A stretch of 64,000 nt of DNA from Blasia pusilla (taxonomy: Eukaryota > Marchantiophyta > Marchantiopsida > Blasiales). The stretch spans positions 43,400,001 to 43,464,000 of the forward strand of contig CM114271.1 of the NCBI GenBank assembly GCA_050084515.1. Reading direction: 5' to 3'. The notes beneath the pieces were generated by a model. It had not been told where the DNA came from. It ran no database searches and saw only the letters and a list, made by a program, of their open reading frames with translations. The position numbers and the translations under genes were made by a program. Every line of letters starts with the position of its first letter. Positions within the stretch are counted from its first letter, which is position 1. Shown piece after piece: positions 44,351 through 58,000 of this stretch.

Positions 44351-45052
44351 GTGGCCTGTATGGAGTGTTTAGGGTCCATACAGGCCCTAACGGCGGTCCC
44401 TTCTCTCTCTAATCTTCTGGAGCTTAGTGTATGCTGCCTTCAGCCTTCAGCCTTCTAAACCGAGCCACTTGCATTGAAACCTCACCTGATCTAAGTATTA
44501 GATACTGTTCAAATCTGTGTAACCTTCCGCAAGTGGTCACATATTGCCATGCTAGAAATGGAAGATTGAACAGACATGTTAGGAACACACTACTGGCGTT
44601 ACAACTACTTGAAGGATGTCCACATCCACTTGTACAATAATCTATCATAATGGCAAGAATTGAAAGTTGAAAAAAAGAAGACTTGTCGTCCATTAGTAGG
44701 GATAGCAGTTCTCAAGACTGAAAGAATCATGGGACACTTGACAGATGAATTGCTAAAACAAATAGGATGGAGCATACATCCCTTGAGCAGGTACTCCCAA
44801 TTCAGACTTTCAATCTGTATGACATTTTTATTGATCACTCCAGTGTGCCTCTCAAGGTTGACACTGACGTTAGATAGTGGAGTCTTCTGCCTGTGCAAGA
44901 GAGGGGAATGCAAGGAGTTCTTGCCACGGTTTCCCTTATCACTCCAGGAACTTGTCATAGCTTCCACATCGAACGCGTTCTCTTACTCTTGATCCATTAA
45001 GCCGTCCCTTCCTTCCTCCCCGCCCTCACGACTCGACGTAATTCTAGAAGCA
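44351..45052. other. Non-coding spacer before the LINE
   Basis: Open frames on both strands overlap each other here and show no known motif. No repeat recognised. Confidence 0.4.
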
Positions 45053-45181
45053 TCAGATGTTCCTCCTCACCTGATCCCAGCTAAGAGGGAGGCATTCAAG
45101 TCCAGCAGAAACTCTACCACGATGACAACCTTTTCTTGAAGCATCAAAGACACAATGTTCCCACAATTTTGATTTGATGTT

Positions 45182-45250
<69 letters not shown>

Positions 45251-45323
45251 GAAGGTACCATATGAGAGGAGGGAGACACTCTCATATAGTGTGAGTGCGG
45301 ACCAAACAACGTGTTTGTGTGTG

Positions 45324-45409
<86 letters not shown>

Positions 45410-48400
45410 AACCAAGAAACTCTTCACCACACCATCTACTTTACGATTGGGATCCCCAATCAACCAAGACATTACAATAGACATTACCAATGCAAAGACT
45501 TTGGGCAATGAATCAAGGCTACTGAATCTGTTGAAGAATTCTTGTGCTACCCGCTTAGCAATATCAACATATGATCTTGCTCTGTGTGTTGTGAATTTTG
45601 CGCAAGAGACCAAGTAATGACTAGAGGTTTCGTCCCCATCGTCACACAAGGCGCAAGAGTTTAGTTGTGTTCCCATCTTGCTTTTCTTATGGTTCAAGGG
45701 GATTGCCCTCGTCCTGAACTTGAACTTGAGCCGGGTTTCCAAGCAAGGGGTTCCCCGCAAATAGTTCTTCAGTTCTGCCCTCTCGGGATATACCGTCAAA
45801 AGAGAGAGGTCAGACATTTTCATGGCTTCCTCCGTGTTCTGCTATGAGCGTTTGCCCACTTCTTTGGTTATGATATCCACGAATGCTTTCTCATCTTGCT
45901 CCCACGGTTCAGGCCCTGCTGGGAGCTTGGAAGCTTGCACAATCTCTTGAACCTTTTTCGTCCAAGATTTGGCTCGCTTTACGGGTCTTCTTTGGGTCCA
46001 GGTTTTCCCCATCACCTCTTTAGGATAGCGATGGGAGTCCATTGTCTCCAGCTACCTCCGCCATTTCAACTTGGCAATGTCACGTCTATCCTCCAAGGGT
46101 TCCACACCTAGTTCTGATCTCACACCAACTCGCGCTATTCGTGATGAGGTTGACATCATACCCTGAAACGCCTTCAGCTGTATAGCTTCAAGCCTATCCC
46201 TTTGTTTGGTGTTGGCATCCCACACTGCTGCCCCGTATTCCAGCAAGGGATGAAAGGTATGCAAAATGACATAGCGCTTTACTTCTGATGTGATATCCTG
46301 GTAGTGTAGGAATGTGGACAGACCGTTCACCTTCTTGTGGCCTTTCTCAGTAGTCTTCTTAATGTGTGCATCCCACATGAAATCTTCCAAGAATTCTACG
46401 CCTAGATAGGTGTATGTAGCCACACAGGGGATCTCTTGTTCGCCCTAGTACCACTCTTGGTCTTGGTCCTCCTCCTTACCATTGAAAATCATCACACCGC
46501 ACTTCAGTACATTTGCCTCATGCCCCACATGTCACACCATATTTTGGTCAGGGAGATCATCTCTTGGAGTTTCTCTCCTATTTCCTCGAGGCCACCAAAG
46601 TCATTAGCAAACATTAGGGCAATAATAGAGTTGTTGCCCACCCGTATGCCTAGTCCACTATCCTCCATTTCTTCCAATAGGGAATTCACAAAAATGATGA
46701 AGAGAGTGGGGGAGAGCGGGCATCCTTGAGCCACTCCTTGCTTGATGTCGAATGTCCTACTCTTTTGGCCATTCACCAGAACTCTACTCCTTGTGTTCTA
46801 GTACATCTTCTCCACCACCCTCCACATTTTCCCTCTCAGCCCCGCCTTCCACAAGCTATAAGATAGCCCGTCACGCCATACAGTGTCATATGCCTTCTTG
46901 AGGTCCAAGAAGAAGCAGTAGGTGGATTTCCCCTCTTTTTTCCTACCGTGGATAATCTGACTGAAGGTGAAGATGTGATCCACGTATCCTCGGGCTTGCC
47001 GGAAGCCAGCCTGGCCTTCCTTGATGACAGAATTCTCCTCCAGGTACACAGAGATCCTATTGTTGAGTATACGACAAAGGAGCTTCCCGACTACACTCGG
47101 CAATGTAATACCCTTGTAGTTTCCAAGGTCTTCTTGCTCACCCTTCTTGAAGAGGTTCACGATGACTCCCACCCGCCATCTTTGTGGGATGACTTCTGCC
47201 CGCCAGACCAGGTTGAAGAGACTTACTAGAGAACGAGCCATAGTAGCATCGCCATACTTCAACAACTCATTCACAAGCTCATCACCACCGCCTGCTTTGT
47301 GGTTCACAAGTTCTTTGATCGCTGATCCCACCTTATCCTGGGAGATCCAATCGTCATATAGGTTGCCTAGCTCAACCTCATCATCTACCTTCTCCCGTTG
47401 TATCTTAACAAAATCCTCCACCACCCTCTCGAAGTTCTGCTCTTCAAGGGATGTCCGAGCGGGCTTCTTGCCTAACTCCTTGTAATGGTCTTCCAACACA
47501 TGTTGGATCTGTTTAGCCGTGGTCACCATTCCACCTTCTTTTCTCTTCAAGGCCTTTACGTCGTTTTTGTCCCTGGCCTTGTTCAATTTCTGCACTTCCA
47601 TCTAGAACTTTTTCTGATTCTCAGTGAAATTCTCATTGATGGATGAGTATGTCACTTGGTTCAATTTCTTCTTGTGCATGCGCACGAGAAGACGGGTTTC
47701 CTTGCATAGGGCCACATACTCTGCCCACAAGGATGCATCGTCCCTGGCTTTGGCACTTGTTACATACGCTTCACTTTGTTTGGCAATGGCTGCCCTGATT
47801 CCCAAGGACCACCATTTGACGACTCTGCCGCATATTATCAATTTCGTGACAACAGAAATCTCGGCAGCATCTGTCACTCCACGCTCCCACCATGCTAGCA
47901 CCATGTCCACAGTTGTTCTTGTGAACCCAAAGGTCTTGACGGTAGATGCAATGAAAGTATCAAATGCCAAAAGATTTTCTTCCAGCTTGCCAATGTACAC
48001 CTTCTTGTTGCCCTCATCTTGGAAGTCCTCTATCCTCCATTTCTTAATCACTCTCTTCACTGGTTTGGTCAAGCATTTTAGCCTTTGCTGCAACTCTATC
48101 CAAAAATGACTGATCTGATCTTCCAATGTCTGTCGCATCCATTGTGATCTTCCCAGTGCGTGCGTAGAGTTCCTCATCCACAGCTATGTAGTCCACAATG
48201 GAGCTTTCATTCTCCTTGAAGTTGACCCTAGTCCAAGCCGGGGAACCCACCTTATGCCTATCATTCAGTGCCATCAGTTGTAGTTCCCTCAACATCGTGA
48301 TCAGCCGTGTGCCATTGCCATTCACTCTCACATCTCCAAACATCCCGATCTCCGCTTGGGAATCGGTGCCTTGCCCCACCCAGCTATTGAAGTCTCCCAG

Positions 48401-48988
48401 AAAGACTATGTTCCCCTTTGTCTGGAACCCAAGGCAATCAGTTTTTACACTATCAAAATTTGCCTCTGTTATAGCAGCAGATTCACTGTTTGTAGGCATG
48501 TAAATACACCCAATATACATATCCCTCGAGTTGCACTCTGCTCAGACTTTGACCCATATGCTGTGTTCATACTCGAGCCCTATGCTGATGATCTCACACC
48601 TCTCCATCATGAAGTCTCTGATGAAGAACCCGACACCCTTCATACCTCTATTGTTGTCCGCTTGGGTGCTGCACATCTTTCCAAACCATGCATAGTGCGG
48701 TACATGGGGTATCTCCATTAACTTGGTTTCCCAAGTTTCCTGACCATCGCATATATGTATTTGATTTTTCAGCAAAACTTCAGCAACCTCCAGCTGCTTC
48801 ATTGCATGGGTCAGTCCACAAAAGTTCCAGGTACCCAAACGGAGACCTGTCACTAAGTGGGTTGGGGGTCGGCGGGCACGCTTTTGGCGTAGGTGTGGTT
48901 GCTTGCAACATGGAACCTCTTCATGAGCATGCTCGTCATTGCTGGTTCCTTGGAGAGCACTAAAGATATTAGGTGTGTAGATCACCAA
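45053..48988 (-). pseudogene. LINE ORF2 (endonuclease and reverse transcriptase), decayed
   Basis: Reads leftward from 48988. The endonuclease begins near 48860 (LRLGTWNFCGLTHAM, QETWETKLMEI), continues with IVFLGDFNSWVG and ends near SIVDYIAVDEEL. Reverse transcriptase lies at 47601-46504 with LGNYKGITLPSVVGK, IKEGQAGFRQARG, FFLDLKKAYDTVWRD and GVAQGCPLSPTLF. The catalytic FADD box is FAND here (MFANDFGG, about 46600-46615), so one catalytic Asp is lost. Further down are the YLGVEF thumb region and a C-terminal zinc finger (CALCDDGDETSSHYLVSC, about 45590-45660). Several in-frame stops (for example at 46798, 46501 and 46049) and frame changes near 48100 mark it as dead. The frame runs on through long (HT)n into microsatellite DNA, so that protein end is an artefact. 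Confidence 0.9.
45184..45408. repeat. Two long (TG)n tracts flanking the LINE 3'-tail motif
   Basis: (TG)n at 45184-45248 and at about 45326-45408, separated by about 75 bases that contain AAGGTACCATATGAGAGGAG and ACACTCTCATATAGTGTGAG. The middle part is the inverted form of the tail repeat at 11155, 11335 and 12740. Confidence 0.92.
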
Positions 48989-50163
<1,175 letters not shown>

Positions 50164-50344
50164 ATGAATGAATAGATTTATTGTCCACGGGGACCCCACA
50201 GGGCCATGGGACTTAGTATTGAGACTTAACAACAAATTTGGAGAGAGAGCAAGCACCAGCAAGGGCCTAAGGGGTCCTCACAGCGAGGTAAGTGTCCCTG
50301 GTCTTCACACAACTATGCAAGAATTTAGCAATCTGAGTCTGATT

Positions 50345-52430
50345 CTACCTAGTCATAAACGGGAGGACCCTGGGAGCTCGATGAACAAAGAGATTCGGGA
50401 AGTCAAGCCTAATGTGATCGTGAAAGGTGCAGTCGAAGAGGTAGTGATGTTTATCATCAACAAGCCCCGAGATGCAAAATCTACATAATTTGTCCTCCCT
50501 TTTCTTCAGTGAGAATTTTCCTTTCTCAATCTCCAGATCAGTAGAGCCACATCTGAATCTCGCTAATGTATGACGTAACTTAGTGGGAATGGGGCCACAG
50601 ATGTAGGAGGCTTGCTGCATGGATCTGCAGTTGTTCATGAGGGTGTGGTAGCGCCTCATTCTTTCACCATTTTTGTGAGAGGAATTCCCCCTACTTTCCT
50701 AGAGACGCTGGTATCGGCCCCAGTTGATGGCAATGTAATTGTTGTGTTATTTTTCAGCAAGGTCCTGGTGGGTGGCCGTAGGCAGGTCACCGATGGATAT
50801 TCCCCATTTCATGAGCCACTTTGTGCAGTCATAGTACCAATTTTTAGCCCCAAGGGTAGCAGTACTTTTTGAAACCACGTAGGCCCTGGCGGATAGACGA
50901 TTGGAGAAATATGATCAGATTTGATCTGACCACATTTTTTATGTGACATCGTCAATGGTGAAGAGGTTCGGTAGATCCTGGAGCCATTTGGCTAGGGGTA
51001 AATGGGGGCGGCACTGTTGGAGTGGTAAAGTTGGGCACCATATGTGATCAAGATCTGTAGATCCTGGAGTGGAATGATGTTCTGTCTATTTCTGAATATT
51101 CTCCAGAATTTGGCCGATTGGTATTTCATCTATTCTTTGAACTTTGTGATCTTGATGGCAATGTATTTGTGTTTCTTCCTATATACCAATCGTTTGTAAG
51201 TTTTCTGCAACAATCGAGTGTGTGGAGAGTGTGGATCCTCCCTCAGCCGGTGATTCAGCTCCCTGCGGGCCTCTTTGCAGTCCTTGTCAAACCAGGGTTG
51301 GGAGAAGAATGTAGAAGTGGATCTAATGTGTTTGCCTCCAGACAATTGGAAAGTTAGGACTTTTTTGCAACATTGATGTAGGATGTCGCTGAACTCAATC
51401 GTGTTCACTGTGGGTGAGCACTCTGTAAGAGCCTTGTTGACGAGTGTGATGAGTTCCTCTTTCTTTTCCTGAAGGAAAGTGTATCGAAATTTGGTCGGCA
51501 AGGGTAATTTTTCTGCAGCCTCTAGGGGTGTTTTGGAGACCATGATGTTAAAGTAAAGTGGTTCATGAGCAAATTCTAGAACGGGTGTGATCCGCACATT
51601 GGAAACCAGATGTGGTAGTTGATGTACTTCCCCAATCAGGTAGTCAACCACTGATGTCGAGGTTTCTTTGTTGGAGTCAGAGTGTCCAATGGAAGTGCGA
51701 CCTCCTAACTGTGGCCACATAGCCATGCCATTGGCGAATACCAAACAATCTATTGAGCAAAGTTGGAGAAGTTTCTCTCCATTGGTTGTTATTTCCTTAT
51801 CCACTGAGTTGCGTTGCATGTGTGGGAAGATTACTTCTCTGAGAGACCCATCAGCCGACTGAGTATCAATCCTTTCCATGTTGATGTTGTTTGACATGTA
51901 GATTGGAGCTTGAGTGTTGGCCGTTCTCCCGTTGAAATCTCTTGCTAGGAGGATATTTCCCTTGTGCATGTGGTGCTCAATAGATGTAGAGAGAGCCTCA
52001 TACGGGAATTCTCTTTTGAGCACAGTGGGACTGAAGTAGCAAACAGCAATGAGGAGATCTTTCGATAACCCCACTTCTTTGTTGATCTTGATCCAGAGGA
52101 AGTGTTTCTCCTCATCAATGTCGGCTTTGGAGACAAAAGGTTGTAACCATGGTGCTACCAAGCATGCCAAGCCACCGTGTCCTTTGCTTTTCCTGTTTGT
52201 GAGTGGGTTGTGGATTGCAAAAACATGGAAGTCCTCTGTGTTGGGAATGCGGTTGGAATCATGTTCATGTGTTTCAGCAAAAAAGATAAGGTCCAGTTTT
52301 GTGCCCAGATATATAATGCCATTTCCTCTGGATCAGAATGGTCCTCCACAATTGTGAAAAGCTGCCTGAATGGATGGGTTGGTAATATCCTTCCCATCCT
52401 CCATTCCCCATAGGGAGGTCTTGTCATGGA
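50345..52430 (-). pseudogene. LINE ORF2 with endonuclease and C-terminal finger but no reverse transcriptase
   Basis: The endonuclease region runs from about 52430 (FFAETHEHDSNRIPNTEDFH in one frame) into the 346-codon frame 52170-51130, with LLARDFNGRTAN in place of the usual GDFN motif and SVVDYLIGEVHQ. After the linker KFWRIFRNRQNIIPLQ-like sequence near 51050-51110, about 400 bases follow before the C-terminal zinc finger CRFCISGLVDDKHHYLFDC (50345-50659). A complete reverse transcriptase needs well over 1 kb here, so it has been deleted. The YTKF... frames are also interrupted. A different LINE family from that at 45-49 kb. Confidence 0.82.
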
Positions 52431-53633
52431 GGTTTGTCACCTCCAAGTCCTCGTTCCGAGTTGAAGAATTGTTAATGCCTTGGTTGGAATCCGATTTTTT
52501 GCTCATTGCCCCTCCTGTTTGTCGTGTTGGTGCTGCATTTTTGTTTCTCCTAGGTACTGGTGTCGTGGCCTTTCCTTCCCTGAGTTCACTCCACAGACCG
52601 TTGTTGCGGGCAGCCAGAACCTTCTCCCTTTGAATAGGGAGTGTTGCTCTTTGCTTGGTGGTCAGATATGGGAAGATACCGATAGCAGATCCTTTTAGGA
52701 CTGCTTTACTGCGGAGGATGGCCAACCTCGTTTCCACTGTTGCTCCCTGTTGTGAGGGATCAAATTATACCAAAATTGGTGTTGGTCGATCCCCTGTTCC
52801 TTTCCCAAGTGTGATCCCTGTCAAGGTGACTGTTGGTGTGACCCCGAGAGTTGTGAAGACCTTCTCTTGTAAAACTGAATTAGAGTCTTCTTCCTTGGAA
52901 AATTGCAGTCCCATGATAACTGAATTGAGTTCTCTGGTTTTCCTATCGTGGATTTCTAGGACCCTATCTGCTTCCTCTTTTTGCTACCTTTTTGGCTACC
53001 TGTGTTATAACCTCCGTGATTTGTGTTGTGGTCGTGTGCTTGCCCACTTCTTCAGTCCACGATTTGCAAGGCTGTTCCCAGTTAAATGGTACTCTTGCAT
53101 TACTTTCCCAAGCTGAGTGTTATCCTCTTTGAAGCAGGCGGCTAAGTCCTTCTTCAATTGCATGTTTTCAGCCCTCAAAGCGACCACCTCTAATTCCATA
53201 GTTGTCTTTTGAGCCGTCCATTCAAGAAGGTTCAGTTCCTTGCTGGGCATCCATCTGCCCTGCTCTTCTTTTGCTACTTGCATCTTTGTATTCCATACCA
53301 ACATCTGGTTGGCATGAAAGCTTTCCCATTTTCCTTCTAGTTCAGAGAACCGTCTGGTGATGGATGCCACTTCCAAATATGATTTAACCTTTGTTGAATA
53401 TGTGACAGCTGCATGGAGTCGTTCCTTGTCACACTGCCTCATTTTTTCCTGACATAATGGCGAGAGTTTGGTGCGATCAATCTCCATGAGCCATTTGATC
53501 TCACAGATCCTCCACTGTCCTTGCTCTTTGTTTGCTTGTGGGAAAGATCCTTGACATTGGTCGTGTCTTGGACCTCCTCCGGCAAGGTTTCTAACGCTAG
53601 TTGTTCTGTGGTAGTCATGAGTGCAGTGTTCAC
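52333..53633 (-). pseudogene. LINE ORF1 with coiled coil and RRM-like domain, decayed
   Basis: Directly upstream of ORF2. The first part (53633-53005, two frames) is charged and heptad-like (RRFSELEGKWESFHANQML, VVALRAENMQLKKDL). In the next 270 bases the translation gives ELNSVIMGLQF and RPTPILV, then TRLAILRSKAVLKGSAIGIF and LTTKQRATLPIQREK. That order (coiled coil, RRM, then a C-terminal domain with a KR.LL/ILRSKAVLKGS-like helix) is the L1-type ORF1 nucleic-acid chaperone. Stops at about 52991 and 52767 break it. Confidence 0.6.
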
Positions 53634-53719
53634 TCGATGTACAGGTCTATGTGCTCAAGCAGTGGGAATGGAGAAAACAATTAGATAGGGTGTGCTTTTC
53701 TCTAGAGAAAACATAGTCG

Positions 53720-54260
53720 TGTCTATGGAGTCAGAGGGAGGTCAGAGCTTGAGAATCGTCTCAACATCCCTGGCTTTTTCCCGTTCCATGGTTAGGCAGG
53801 ATCGTCCAGGGAGGTGCAGCTCAATTTTGTTGGGAGCTCCTGGTCCCTGAGTAGAGAGAAGGGTATGAAGTAGGGAGACTCTGAAAACGGGGTTGGAATT
53901 TGACATAAAAGTTGGACCATCTCTAAGAAAACTCGAAGTTATGGAGAAGGAGACAAGTCGAGCATGGAAATCGATTTGAAATCTGAGTCAGTCCGTTCTT
54001 TCTTGTGGCGGATAGGGTCGCCCAAGGATGTAGATATAGATTGTGCAAAAATATCCTGACCCATAAGCCCAAATGCGATTTTACCGACTGAAATCTCACA
54101 GAACTGAGAAGAAGAGAGACAAGGAAACAGGTCGAACTACAAAATCGTGTCAAAATCTTGTTCAGTCTGTTTTTTTCCTTTGGTAGACAGGATCGCCCAA
54201 GGCAGTAGAAATCACCTGTGCAAAAATTGGGTAACCCATGAAGACCATTTCGATTTTGCA
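53720..54260. repeat. Tandem repeat upstream of LINE ORF1, unit about 180-205 bp
   Basis: AGGATCGTCCAGGGAGGT (about 53800), AGGGTCGCCCAAGGATGTAG (about 54005) and AGGATCGCCCAAGGCAGTAG (about 54187) mark three successive units. Each is preceded by ATCG(T)GTCAAAATC- or AATCTGAGTCAG-like sequence and followed by GTGCAAAAAT and a GACCCAT/AACCCATGA segment. By position these may be LINE 5' untranslated-region monomers. Confidence 0.65.
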
Positions 54261-55059
54261 GTCTGAAATTTGACGAAACTAGTCAAAAAAATAAAAAACG
54301 ACAGAGTGGCTCGGACCGCAAATTGCGGAGCGAACCCTAAGGAAGCAACAAAAAGGGAGCACAGAGACAGAGAGAGAGAGAGAGCAGGTTTTAAATGTAT
54401 ACACTCACCCCATACGATAGAGTTTCTTCCTCGGACGGGTAGTGTTTCTTCCTCGGATGTAGACTCTATCCACGCCTTTGTCATAAAAAGCTCCTCGCAT
54501 TGCACATCATGCTCACAATCTCCCCGCCTTCTACATCAAGCTCAAAGCACCATACACACGTCGAGAATGTACTGAAGCTCCACACTATACGCACTCTCCT
54601 TGGACCGCAAGCTCTCTCAAAACCTTTCCTTATCTTTCTTACACTCGGACCTCTTGTTGGTAGGAAGAAGAGCGGGAATGTGCAAGAGGAGAACAGACCT
54701 TCCAAAACACGAAGGAGCTAAATGAAGCGCCAAGTATGGAATTTGACATGGCAAGTAACCTAGGATTGAACATGCCACATCAACCTAGGGCCCCACCACT
54801 AAGTCACCTAGGATCCATAGAAGGAGAGAATTTCTAGCTAAATACAATAAGGGCCCTTTCACAACAGGAATTGGCAACCATAACTTGTCGGCTTTTCAGC
54901 CTCAACAACTATTCAGCCACATCGACTCAGTTATAAATGGAGGTACTCAATACGCATCCTAGCATCTTGTCACATCGTCCATTGAAAAATAGGTCCCCAA
55001 TACTTTCCCCAAATCCTTCGTGGCATACATACATGTCCATGTGTTGAGGTTCAAAGATT
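54261..55059. other. Spacer before the satellite array
   Basis: A short (GA)n at about 54366-54384. No gene supported. A 74-codon minus-strand frame (54705-54481) has no recognised motif. Confidence 0.4.
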
Positions 55060-58000
55060 CAAATTACCACTCACACCTTGAATTAAAAATCATAAACCCT
55101 AAATAAGGACTTGCATCTTTTGTATTAGCATGGAGGATCAAAGGACAGATCTGAACCGTTCATATTGTGGAAGGATTTAATTGCAAGGTCTGTACCAAGT
55201 TTCAACATCATCGAATGGTTGGAAGAAACGTTAACACCATGTTAACATAAAGCATCCACAAGCATTGGAAAGAATTTTACTCAATGCCCTCTTGCTCCTT
55301 CTTGACACCTCTTTTCCATCCCTCCCCCTGAACCAAGAGTCTAAAAAATAGGAAACGTTTCCCATGAAGGCATCCCAACCCTAGGAACACAAGGAAAAAG
55401 AAAAAACTGCAAGTGACCACTCACACCTTGAGTTAAAAATCATAAGCCCTAAATAAAGACTTGCATTTTTGGTACTAGCATGGATAAGCAAAGTACAGAT
55501 CTGAACCGTTCACATTGTGGAGAGATTTAATTTCAAGAATTATGCCAAGTTTCCACAACATCCAATGGTTAAAACAAAAGTTGATACCATGTTAACATGA
55601 AATTGCCACAAGGACTTTAAAGAATCCTACTCAATGCCTTCTTGCTCTTTCTTGACACCCTCCCCCCTCAACCAGGGGTCTGAAAAACGTGCACCTTTTT
55701 TGAGAGAGGCACTCCAACCCTTGGAACACAGGGCAAAAAAAAAAACTTCAAATGATCATTCCCATCTAGAATTAAAAATTATAAACCCTAAATAAGGTCT
55801 TTCATTTCTGGTATTAGCATGAAGGGCTTAAGGAAAGATTTGAACAATTAAAGATGTGAAGGGAGTTCATTGCAAGGTCTGTGCCAAGTTTCAACACCAT
55901 CCAATGGTTGGAGAAAAAAGTTAACACCATGTTTACATGAAAATGCCATAAGGACTTGAAAGAATCTTACTCAATTCCCATTTCCTCCTTCTTGGCCGAT
56001 CTTTTTCTACCTCCACCCTCAATGAGAGTTCCAAAAATCATTAAAATTTCCCCACGGAGGGAACCCTAACCCGAGAACAAAGAAAAAAAGAAAAAAACTC
56101 CAAATGACCACACACACATATGGATTTAAAAATCATAAACCCTAAAATAGATCTTTCATTTTTTGTTTCATCGTGGGAGGCTAAGTAGAAGATCTGAAGC
56201 GTTGAAGTTATGGAGGAATTTATTTCCTTGGCTTGTGCCATGTTTCAGCACCATCCAATTGTTAGAAGAAGAGTTTGAAGCCATGCTAACATGAAAATGC
56301 CACTAGGACTCGAAAGAATCCTACTTAATGCCCTCTTCCTCCTTCTTGGCCCATCTTTTTCTACCCTCCACTCTCAATGAGAGTTCCAAAAATCATGAAA
56401 CTTGTCCCACAATGGGAATCCTAACCCATGAAAAAATTAAAAAACCCCAAATGACCACATACACATGGATTTAAAAATCATAAACCCTAAAATAGATCTT
56501 TCATTTTTTGTTTCATCATAAAGGCTAAATATAAGATCTGAACCGTTGAAGTTATTGAGGGATTTATGTTCTTGGCTTGTACCACGTTTCAACACCATCC
56601 AATGGTTAGAAGAAGAGTTAAGGCCATGCTAACATGAAAATGCCACTAGGATTCGAAAGAATCCTACTCAATGCCCTCTTCCTCTTTCTTGGCCAATCTT
56701 TTTCTACCCTCCACCCTCAAAGAAGGCTCCCAAAATCATCAAACTTGTCCCACGTTGGAAAATCTAACCCATGAACAAAGAGCAAATTTTTTTTTGCAAA
56801 TGAGCATACTCACATGGATTTAAAAATCATAAACCCTTAAATATGTCTTTGATTTTTAGTTTCATCATGTAGGGCTAAATAGGAGATCTAAACCTTTCAA
56901 GTTTTGAAAGGATTTATTTCCTTGGCTTATACCAAGTTTTAGCACCATCCAATGGTTGGAAGAAGAGTTAAAGCGATGATAACATGACAATGCCACAAGG
57001 ACTCGGAAGAATCCTACTCAATGTCCTCTTCCTCATTCTTGGACCCCTCTTTTTCTACCCTCCACCTTGAAGGAGAGATCTGAAACTCATGACACTCTTC
57101 CTCGGGTGGCACCTCTAACCTAGGAACAAAGGGAAAAAGAAAAAAACTTCAAATGACCACACACACATGGATTTAAAAATTGTAAACCCTAAAACAAGTC
57201 TTTCATTTTTGGCTTCACTACGGGTGCTAACTAGGAGATCAAAACCGTTGAAGTTATGGAGGGATGTAATTTTTTCCTTTGTGCCAAGTTTCAGAACCAT
57301 CCCATGGTTAGACAAATAGTTGAATTCATGCTTACATGATAATGCCAAAAGGACTTGAAAGAATCCTACTCAATGCCCTCTTCCTCCTTTGCCCATCTTT
57401 TTCTACCCTCTACCCTCAAGAAGGGCTCTAAAACTCATGAAACTTATCCCAAGGTGGGAAACCTAAGCCAGGAACAAAGAGAAAAATAAAAACTTTAAAA
57501 GACCACACACCCATTGATTAAAAAATTGTAGACCCTAAAATACGTCTATCATTTTTTCTTTCATCATGGGGGGGGGGCTAACTAGACGATCTGAACCGTT
57601 CAAATTGTGGAGGGATTTATTTTCTTCGCTTGTGCCAAATTTCAGCACCATCTAATGGTTGGAAGAAGAGATAAAGCCGTGATAATATGAAAATGCCACA
57701 AGGACTCAAAAGAATCCTACTAAATGTCCTCTTCCTCCTTCTTGACCCCTCTTTTTCTACATTCCACCTTGAAGGAGGGGTCCAAAAATCACCAAACTTT
57801 TCATTGGATGGCACCTCTAACCTAGGAACAAAGGGAAAAAGAAAAATCTTCAAATGACCACACACACATGGATTTAGAAATCGTAGACCCTACAAAACGT
57901 CTTTCATTTTTTGTTTCATCATGGAGGCCTAACTAGGAGATCTGAACCATTGAAATTGTGGAAGGATTTATTTTCTTAGCTTGTTCCAAATTTCAGCACC

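Noticed and set aside
45067-45411. Protein with long His-Thr or Cys-Val repeats
   Set aside because: It is translation of the (TG)n microsatellites, not a gene.
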